A stretch of DNA of 7,099 nt, from assembly GCA_016873595.1 (NCBI GenBank), contig VGWZ01000099.1, positions 1 through 7,099 of the forward strand, given 5' to 3'. This DNA is from Nitrospira sp. Lineage in GTDB: Bacteria; Nitrospirota; Thermodesulfovibrionia; Thermodesulfovibrionales; SM23-35. The notes below the pieces were generated by a model. That model was given only the letters and a program-made list of their open reading frames with translations, did not search any database and had not been told where the DNA came from. The translations under genes and the position numbers were made by a program. This document shows positions 1 through 4,086 of this stretch, piece after piece (within the stretch, counting starts at the first letter, position 1; every line of letters begins with the position of its first letter).

Positions 1-26
1 TTAAACACCTTCGTTAGTTAAACATG

Positions 27-56
27 TTGACAAAGTCTCACTACTAAAAATATAAT
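27..56 (+). promoter_or_regulatory. Consensus sigma70 promoter for the trxA operon
   Basis: A perfect -35 hexamer TTGACA (27-32) is followed by an 18-bp spacer and a perfect -10 hexamer TATAAT (51-56). Transcription would be expected to start near 62-65, giving a leader of about 57 bases before the trxA ATG at 121. No other good promoter is visible before ffh, so this one probably serves trxA, the lipoprotein gene and ffh. Both hexamers match exactly; the 18-bp spacer is one longer than the usual optimum. The start point is inferred from spacing only. Confidence 0.85.
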
Positions 57-85
57 TACTAAATTACTTACCTCGGCAGTAATTA
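53..85. repeat. Inverted repeat overlapping the trxA -10 box and start point
   Basis: TAATTACT at 53-60 is an exact inverted match to AGTAATTA at 78-85. A further direct copy, AATTACT, lies at 62-68 beside the first arm. The arms flank the expected transcription start and the left arm overlaps the -10 box, so the arrangement could be an operator. The arms are AT-rich and short, so chance is a real alternative. I do not recognise a known regulator's site. Confidence 0.3.
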
Positions 86-120
86 CACATTGATACACAC
101 GAGGTCTACAGGAGGCAATT

Positions 121-453
121 ATGGCAGAAGGTATGCATGAGGTCACTTCAGCTACTTGGGATAACGATGTGCTCAAGTCCCAAGGACTTGTGATGATTGA
201 TTTCTGGGCTGCATGGTGCGGTCCTTGCAGGATTGTTGCTCCCACAGTTGAGGAGTTAGCAAAAGAATATACCGGAAAAATGACAGTCATGAAATTAAAC
301 ACTGACGAAAATCCAGACATTGCGAGTAAATATAATATTATGGGAATACCCACCCTTATGTTTTTTAAAGATGGTCGCAAGCTTGACCAGATAGTAGGTG
401 CGGTTCCGAAACAGCAGCTCAAGGAAAAAATAGAATCTCTTCTTCTCTCATAA
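121..453 (+). CDS. trxA: Thioredoxin
   Basis: This 110-residue protein is a complete single-domain thioredoxin, the cytoplasmic disulfide reductase that passes electrons from thioredoxin reductase to target proteins. The active site is WCGPC, with the redox cysteines at residues 33 and 36 after the usual FWAAW stretch. The conserved cis-proline is in MGIPT (Pro77), and the FFKDGRK and IVGA segments follow as in the family. There is no signal peptide, which fits the cytoplasm. The length is typical. The ATG at 121 is chosen because AGGAGG (110-115) lies five bases upstream. The stop TAA overlaps the start of the next gene (TAATG), so the two are likely translationally coupled. The gene lies directly behind a consensus promoter. 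Family identity is secure; whether it is the organism's main thioredoxin cannot be told here. Confidence 0.96.
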   Translation: MAEGMHEVTSATWDNDVLKSQGLVMIDFWAAWCGPCRIVAPTVEELAKEYTGKMTVMKLNTDENPDIASKYNIMGIPTLMFFKDGRKLDQIVGAVPKQQLKEKIESLLLS

Positions 454-1055
454 TGGAGTTCAACATAACTATTATCTTTAGAAGTATCACAAAACTTCTC
501 ATCAGACTTTTTCTTTCTCGTCAAAAAAGAGCCGGGAAGTTTTTTTTAACTCTATTCTCCTTAATTGTTATCTTTTCTTTTTCTTCATGCACAACAAAAG
601 ACGATGCGGGGGCAAAACCCGAATCTTCACAAATTGGAAGAATAGCGCCTGAATTTACACTGAACAACATCAACGGAAACCCGATGAGCCTCGCAGACTT
701 TAGAGGTAAAGTGGTCCTGTTACAATTCTGGGCAACATGGTGCCCTCTGTGCAGAAATTCTATAAAAGACTTAGGACCTGTGTATGAACACTATAAGGGT
801 AAAGGGTTTCACGTACTCGCCATTTCTTTAGATACAGGCCAGAATGTCAAGAATAAAATAACTGCATTTGCCGTTCAGCATAAAATGAACTATCACATAC
901 TTCTTGGAGACAAAAAAACAGCCTCAAGCTATAGCGTGAACGGTATCCCGACAAGCTTTCTTGTGGATAAGGAGGGGAGAATTAGAAATTATTACCTTGG
1001 ATATCAACCGGAATTTGCAAAGGATTTAAACAAAAGTATCGAGGAACTCCTCTGA
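453..1055 (+). CDS. TlpA/ResA-like thiol-disulfide lipoprotein
   Basis: This 200-residue protein is an extracytoplasmic thioredoxin-fold protein of the TlpA/ResA/redoxin group. Members keep cysteines reduced outside the cytoplasm, often for cytochrome c or cytochrome oxidase assembly. A basic stretch (residues 23-29), a hydrophobic core (30-43) and a lipobox-like FSSC ending at Cys46 suggest a lipoprotein signal peptide. The mature domain has APEFTL (65-70), FRGKVVLLQFWATWC, the CXXC motif CPLC (Cys97 and Cys100) and the cis-proline in GIPTSF (Pro166). The N-region before the hydrophobic core is unusually long, about 29 residues, but there is no in-frame ATG, GTG or TTG between 453 and the lipobox. 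The start overlaps the trxA stop and has no Shine-Dalgarno sequence of its own, so coupling to trxA is likely. The lipobox has Phe at -3, which is not ideal, so a plain membrane anchor is an alternative. The specific substrate is unknown. Confidence 0.85.
   Translation: MEFNITIIFRSITKLLIRLFLSRQKRAGKFFLTLFSLIVIFSFSSCTTKDDAGAKPESSQIGRIAPEFTLNNINGNPMSLADFRGKVVLLQFWATWCPLCRNSIKDLGPVYEHYKGKGFHVLAISLDTGQNVKNKITAFAVQHKMNYHILLGDKKTASSYSVNGIPTSFLVDKEGRIRNYYLGYQPEFAKDLNKSIEELL
491..547 (+). other. Possible hairpin plus T-run inside the lipoprotein gene
   Basis: AAAACTTCTC (491-500) can pair with GGGAAGTTTT (534-543), with one G-U pair. The loop holds a second short stem, CTTTTT (507-512) with AAAAAG (524-529). 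The 3' arm runs into a tract of eight Ts (540-547). This resembles a weak intrinsic terminator or attenuator, which would favour trxA-only transcripts. The stem is AT-rich and the loop is long, and the T-run also encodes Phe-Phe-Leu of the signal peptide, so a coding explanation is at least as likely. Confidence 0.2.
1041..1052 (+). promoter_or_regulatory. ffh ribosome site inside a small hairpin
   Basis: GAGGA at 1041-1045, ten bases before the ffh ATG, is the only ribosome-binding candidate for ffh. It is an exact inverted match to TCCTC at 1048-1052, so GAGG can pair with CCTC around an AACT loop. This lies in the last codons of the lipoprotein gene, so ribosomes ending there would open it. 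That would make ffh translation depend on the upstream gene. The stem is only four or five base pairs. Confidence 0.35.
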
Positions 1056-2375
1056 ATGTTTGAAACACTCAGTAATAAATTAGAATCCATATTCAAAAAA
1101 TTAAAAGGGAAAGGCCTTTTAAAAGAAGAGGATATCGACAGTGCTCTTAAAGAGATACGGCTTGTCCTTTTAGAGGCAGACGTCAACTTCAAGGTAGTAA
1201 AAGATTTCATTCTAAAGATCAAAGAAAAGGCTATAGGTAAGGAGATCCTTGAAAGCCTTACACCAGGACAACAGGTAATAAAAATAGTAAATGAAGAACT
1301 CTGTGAACTCCTTGGAAAATCAAACAGCAGGATACAGCTGTCCCCTAATCCTCCAACCATCATAATGATGGTTGGGCTCCATGGCTCAGGAAAAACCACA
1401 ACTGCTGCAAAATTAGCACGGATATTCAAGAAAGAAGGCAGAAGACCAATGCTCGTGGCAGCAGATCTGCAGAGGCCTGCTGCAATAGACCAGCTTGTGA
1501 CACTCGGTTCTCAAATAGATGTTCCTGTCTATCATTCGAAACAATTAAAAGACCCTGTAACCCTATGTGAGGAATCATTAAAACATGCGAGAATTGAAGC
1601 ACGGGATATTGTCATACTTGATACTGCAGGAAGGCTTCACATTGATGACTCACTCATGACCGAGTTAAGAAAGATAAAAGAAAGAGTCCCGCCAAAAGAA
1701 GTGATCTTTGTCGCAGACGCAATGACAGGACAGGATGCGGTCAATATCTCAAGAAACTTTAATGAACAGATAGGTATTGACGGGATAATACTCACCAAGA
1801 TGGACGGAGATGCCCGGGGAGGGGCAGCACTCTCGATAAGAGCGATTACCGGGAAGCCGATTAAATTCATCGGTGTGGGAGAGAAGATTGACATGCTCGA
1901 GCCGTTCCACCCTGAAAGAATTGCCTCAAGGATACTCGGTATGGGCGATGTGTTGAGTTTAATAGAACACGCACAAAAATCATTTGACCAGAAAGAAGCT
2001 GAGCAACTCCAGAAAGCGATAATGGATGAATCTTTTACATTCGACGACCTTAAGGATCAGCTCAAAAAGCTCCGTACTATGGGGCCGTTAGAAAATATAC
2101 TCAGTATGATACCGGGCGTGAACAAAATGAAGAATATCGACGTAGATGAAAAGGAGCTTATTAAAATAGAGGCGATAATAAACTCAATGACAAAAAAGGA
2201 AAGAAGGAATCACGCTATCATTAACGGGAGCAGACGAAGAAGAATCGCCATGGGAAGCGGGACAACTGTCCCGGATGTGAACAGGGTCGTAAAGCAATAC
2301 GTTGAAATAAAAAAAATGCTCAAGATGTTTAAAGGCAAAAAGGGATTTAAATTGCCAAAATTCCTGCCCTTTTGA
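1056..2375 (+). CDS. ffh: Signal recognition particle GTPase Ffh (SRP54)
   Basis: Ffh binds 4.5S/6S SRP RNA and signal sequences emerging from the ribosome. It then docks with FtsY at the membrane through a shared GTPase mechanism. The 439-residue protein is full length for the family. It has a helical N domain (about 1-95) and a G domain with P-loop GLHGSGKTT (107-115), DLQRPAA (137-143), DTAGR (189-193), TKMDGDARGG (247-256) and GVGEK (273-277). The Met-rich M domain runs from about 300 and includes GPLENILSMIPG (343-354, finger-loop region). The RNA-binding segment is RRRRIAMGSGTTVPDVNRVV (393-412). The P-loop has His109 where Gln is usual. The ATG directly follows the preceding TGA with no gap, and GAGGA lies ten bases upstream. 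The next gene is hrcA, not rpsP, so the common ffh-rpsP cluster is not kept here. Identity is secure. Confidence 0.97.
   Translation: MFETLSNKLESIFKKLKGKGLLKEEDIDSALKEIRLVLLEADVNFKVVKDFILKIKEKAIGKEILESLTPGQQVIKIVNEELCELLGKSNSRIQLSPNPPTIIMMVGLHGSGKTTTAAKLARIFKKEGRRPMLVAADLQRPAAIDQLVTLGSQIDVPVYHSKQLKDPVTLCEESLKHARIEARDIVILDTAGRLHIDDSLMTELRKIKERVPPKEVIFVADAMTGQDAVNISRNFNEQIGIDGIILTKMDGDARGGAALSIRAITGKPIKFIGVGEKIDMLEPFHPERIASRILGMGDVLSLIEHAQKSFDQKEAEQLQKAIMDESFTFDDLKDQLKKLRTMGPLENILSMIPGVNKMKNIDVDEKELIKIEAIINSMTKKERRNHAIINGSRRRRIAMGSGTTVPDVNRVVKQYVEIKKMLKMFKGKKGFKLPKFLPF
1353..1375. repeat. Perfect 11-bp-arm palindrome inside ffh
   Basis: CCAACCATCAT (1353-1363) and ATGATGGTTGG (1365-1375) are exact inverted copies around a single central A (1364). 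In mRNA this could form a stem of about nine pairs with a five-base loop; a U-G pair between 1352 and 1376 could extend it. It encodes the hydrophobic beta strand (PTIIMMVG) leading into the Ffh P-loop. No T-run follows, so it is not an intrinsic terminator. Function is unknown. Confidence 0.6.
2258..2273. repeat. GC-rich palindrome inside the Ffh RNA-binding motif
   Basis: CGGGACA (2258-2264) and TGTCCCG (2267-2273) are exact inverted copies separated by AC. In RNA this gives six pairs (CGGGAC with GTCCCG) around an AACT loop. It encodes the conserved GSGTTVPD segment, so codon choice under protein constraint may explain it. No T-run follows. It lies about 115 bases before the hrcA -35 box. 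Confidence 0.4.
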
Positions 2376-2388
2376 ATTACCATCCCTC

Positions 2389-2418
2389 TTGACACAGCAA
2401 TGAATTAATTGGTAAATT
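2389..2418 (+). promoter_or_regulatory. Sigma70-type promoter of the hrcA-grpE-dnaK-dnaJ operon
   Basis: A perfect TTGACA (2389-2394) is followed by an 18-bp spacer and TAAATT (2413-2418), a four-of-six match to the -10 consensus. The -35 box starts 14 bases after the ffh stop codon. The expected transcription start, near 2425, falls inside the left arm of the CIRCE operator that begins two bases after the -10 box. HrcA bound there would block initiation. A housekeeping promoter plus CIRCE is the usual design for this operon type. Confidence 0.8.
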
Positions 2419-2419
2419 A

Positions 2420-2446
2420 TTAGCACTTAACCACTGAGAGTGCTAA
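2420..2446. promoter_or_regulatory. CIRCE operator (HrcA binding site)
   Basis: TTAGCACTT (2420-2428), nine bases of spacer, then GAGTGCTAA (2438-2446) match the CIRCE consensus TTAGCACTC-N9-GAGTGCTAA at 17 of 18 arm positions. The only mismatch is the last base of the left arm. It lies between the -10 box and the hrcA ATG, and its right arm ends two bases before that ATG. HrcA binding here would give heat-relieved autorepression of the whole operon. The same bases also carry the only ribosome-site candidate for hrcA (GAGAG, 2436-2440). Confidence 0.95.
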
Positions 2447-2448
2447 AC

Positions 2449-3480
2449 ATGATCATGCTGGATGAAAGAACAAAAAAAATACTTTATGCGGTCGTCGAAA
2501 ATTATATAAACTTCCCTGACCCCGTAGGATCAAGGACTGTGGCGAAGGGGTATTCTTTCGGTCTCTCCCCTGCTACCATCAGGAACGTAATGGCTGACCT
2601 TGAAGAGATGGGCTTCCTCTTACAGCCCCATACATCAGCAGGGAGGGTTCCGACAGACATGGGTTACAGATTCTACGTGGAATCACTTATAGCAGAAAGT
2701 GCCTTTTTACATAAAGAACCTCTCCGGGAACTTTATAAAAGACTTGAGACCCTGAGGGACAATATAGACATCCTTTTTAGCGAGACCACAAAAACCATCT
2801 CTACGTTATCCCATTACCTTGGGATTGCCATGTCTCCAAAGCCAGAGGTGACAACCCTGAAAAAGATTGAACTCCTCAAATACAAGGATGATAAAATTGC
2901 TGCGATTCTCTTTACTGATGAAGGAATGATTAAAAATAAGGTTATATCGCTTGGTGCTGAAATTACCCAGAAGGATCTCAACAGGATTGCGGGATACCTT
3001 AACTCGGAATTCTCCGGACATACATTTGATGAGATCCGCCAGAAAGTAGTACAAGAGATGTCAAAAGAGAAGATTATGTGTGATCGCCTTATTTCAAGGG
3101 CACTTAAAATCTGTCAAGAAGCTTTCTATTTTCTCTACGGCGACCTTTTTGTATCAGGACTTTCAGAAGTACTTAACCTACCTGACTTTACTGACCTTAA
3201 AAAAATAAAAGAACTCTCACGTGCAATAGAGGACAAACACACGATAATAAAGCTCCTCGACAAGCTCTCAGAACTTGATGGCGTTCAGATAATAATTGGC
3301 TCGGAAAATTCAATGGATGAGATGAAAAAATTCAGCATTGTGGTTTCTGCATGTAAAGAAGGTGACCGACCAATCGGTGTCGTTGGCATAATCGGACCTA
3401 CAAGGATGAACTATTCAAAGGCTATTTATATTGTTGATAATACGGCAAGATTCATTACAAGAATACTTGCGGAAAGATAG
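2449..3480 (+). CDS. hrcA: Heat-inducible transcription repressor HrcA
   Basis: HrcA is the DNA-binding repressor of class I heat-shock operons. It binds CIRCE, and in studied species its activity depends on the chaperonin GroEL. Starting at the ATG at 2449, the protein has 343 residues, a normal length. The N-terminal winged helix-turn-helix region (about 3-77) carries PVGSRT (25-30), LSPATIRNVMADLEEMG (39-55) and the hallmark PHTSAGRVPTDMGYRFYV (60-77). The central dimerisation region follows, and the C-terminus keeps IIGPTRMNYSKAI and ends ARFITRILAER. The start could instead be the ATG at 2455 (MLDERTKKIL), which looks more like typical family N-termini. The 2449 ATG is eight bases from GAGAG, a better ribosome-site distance. 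A GTG at 2440 lies inside CIRCE and is unlikely. It is the first gene of its operon, so it regulates itself. Confidence 0.96.
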   Translation: MIMLDERTKKILYAVVENYINFPDPVGSRTVAKGYSFGLSPATIRNVMADLEEMGFLLQPHTSAGRVPTDMGYRFYVESLIAESAFLHKEPLRELYKRLETLRDNIDILFSETTKTISTLSHYLGIAMSPKPEVTTLKKIELLKYKDDKIAAILFTDEGMIKNKVISLGAEITQKDLNRIAGYLNSEFSGHTFDEIRQKVVQEMSKEKIMCDRLISRALKICQEAFYFLYGDLFVSGLSEVLNLPDFTDLKKIKELSRAIEDKHTIIKLLDKLSELDGVQIIIGSENSMDEMKKFSIVVSACKEGDRPIGVVGIIGPTRMNYSKAIYIVDNTARFITRILAER

Positions 3481-3484
3481 GGGG
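3479..3484 (+). promoter_or_regulatory. Ribosome site supporting the TTG start of grpE
   Basis: AGGGGG overlaps the end of the hrcA stop codon and lies four bases before a TTG at 3489. The alternative ATG at 3504 has only AGG directly touching it, with no useful spacing. This favours the TTG, though the spacing is a little short and the first five residues (MRKRR) would be an addition of no known importance. Confidence 0.45.
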
Positions 3485-3488
3485 AACT

Positions 3489-4085
3489 TTGCGAAAACGC
3501 AGGATGAGCGAAGATCAACCAATTTTAAATAAAGAAGAAAGCGAAGCTGAAGGCACAGAAACTGTTCAAGAAGAACCCGATGAGGATAAAGACCGACTCA
3601 CATCTGAACTTCAAGAGATAAATGACAAATACGTAAGACTTTATGCTGAATTTGAAAATTATAAGAAAAGGATTAATAAAGATAAAGAAGAACTCGTAAG
3701 ATATGGAAATGAAAGTCTTATCTTCGAGCTTCTGCCTGTCATTGATAACCTTGAAATGGCGTTGAAACATTCTTCACACGACCTCAACACAGGGATCGTG
3801 CAGGGAGTAGAAATTACACTGAAAGAACTCCATCGGGTACTCGAAAAATTTGGCCTCAGTCCTATCGACGCATCTGGTAAACCCTTTGACCCAACAGTAC
3901 ATCATGCCATGACACAGGTTGAGAGGGATGACGTTGAGGAAAAGACTGTAGTAGAGGAGTTCAGGAAAGGATATATGCTCTGGGATAAAGTATTGAGACC
4001 GTCACTTGCAGCGGTTTCTAAAAAACCTTTTACAGATCAGGAAAAAACAGAAGAACAAATAGAAATCATAGAGGAGGAATCTTGA
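3489..4085 (+). CDS. grpE: Nucleotide exchange factor GrpE
   Basis: GrpE is the dimeric cytoplasmic cofactor that releases ADP from DnaK, resetting the Hsp70 cycle. The 198-residue protein has an acidic, variable N-terminus (about 7-35). A long coiled-coil region follows (about 35-95) with RLYAEFENYKKRI (50-62) and LLPVIDNLEMAL (81-92). The C-terminal beta domain that contacts DnaK carries GVEITLKELHRVLEKFGL, KPFDPTVHHAM (131-141) and GYMLWDKVLRPSLAAVSK (161-178), all family hallmarks. An acidic tail ends the protein. The chosen start is TTG at 3489; ATG at 3504 would give 193 residues and cannot be excluded. It sits eight bases after hrcA and one base before dnaK, within the CIRCE-controlled operon. 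No separate promoter is evident. Confidence 0.95.
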   Translation: MRKRRMSEDQPILNKEESEAEGTETVQEEPDEDKDRLTSELQEINDKYVRLYAEFENYKKRINKDKEELVRYGNESLIFELLPVIDNLEMALKHSSHDLNTGIVQGVEITLKELHRVLEKFGLSPIDASGKPFDPTVHHAMTQVERDDVEEKTVVEEFRKGYMLWDKVLRPSLAAVSKKPFTDQEKTEEQIEIIEEES

Positions 4086-4086
4086 T

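Noticed and set aside
174..190. CAAGTCC and GGACTTG inverted repeat inside trxA
   Set aside because: Seven-base arms at short spacing are expected by chance at a rate near one per few kilobases, and it lies in conserved coding sequence.
18..524. Long open frame on the - strand opposite trxA
   Set aside because: It is the antisense shadow of the secure trxA gene and the start of the next gene. Its protein resembles no family I know, and the trxA promoter and ribosome site are on the other strand.
1004..1429. Open frame on the - strand opposite the start of ffh
   Set aside because: It is antisense to the highly conserved Ffh N and G domains, with a Ser/Leu/Phe-rich composition typical of shadow frames.
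2338..2373. Intrinsic terminator at the end of ffh
   Set aside because: The pairing arms are seven bases around a 22-base loop, and the 3' arm has only four Ts that are themselves in the stem.
2440..2442. GTG as the hrcA start
   Set aside because: It lies inside the right arm of CIRCE, leaves no room for a ribosome site and adds residues before the usual HrcA N-terminus. ATG at 2449 or 2455 is better.
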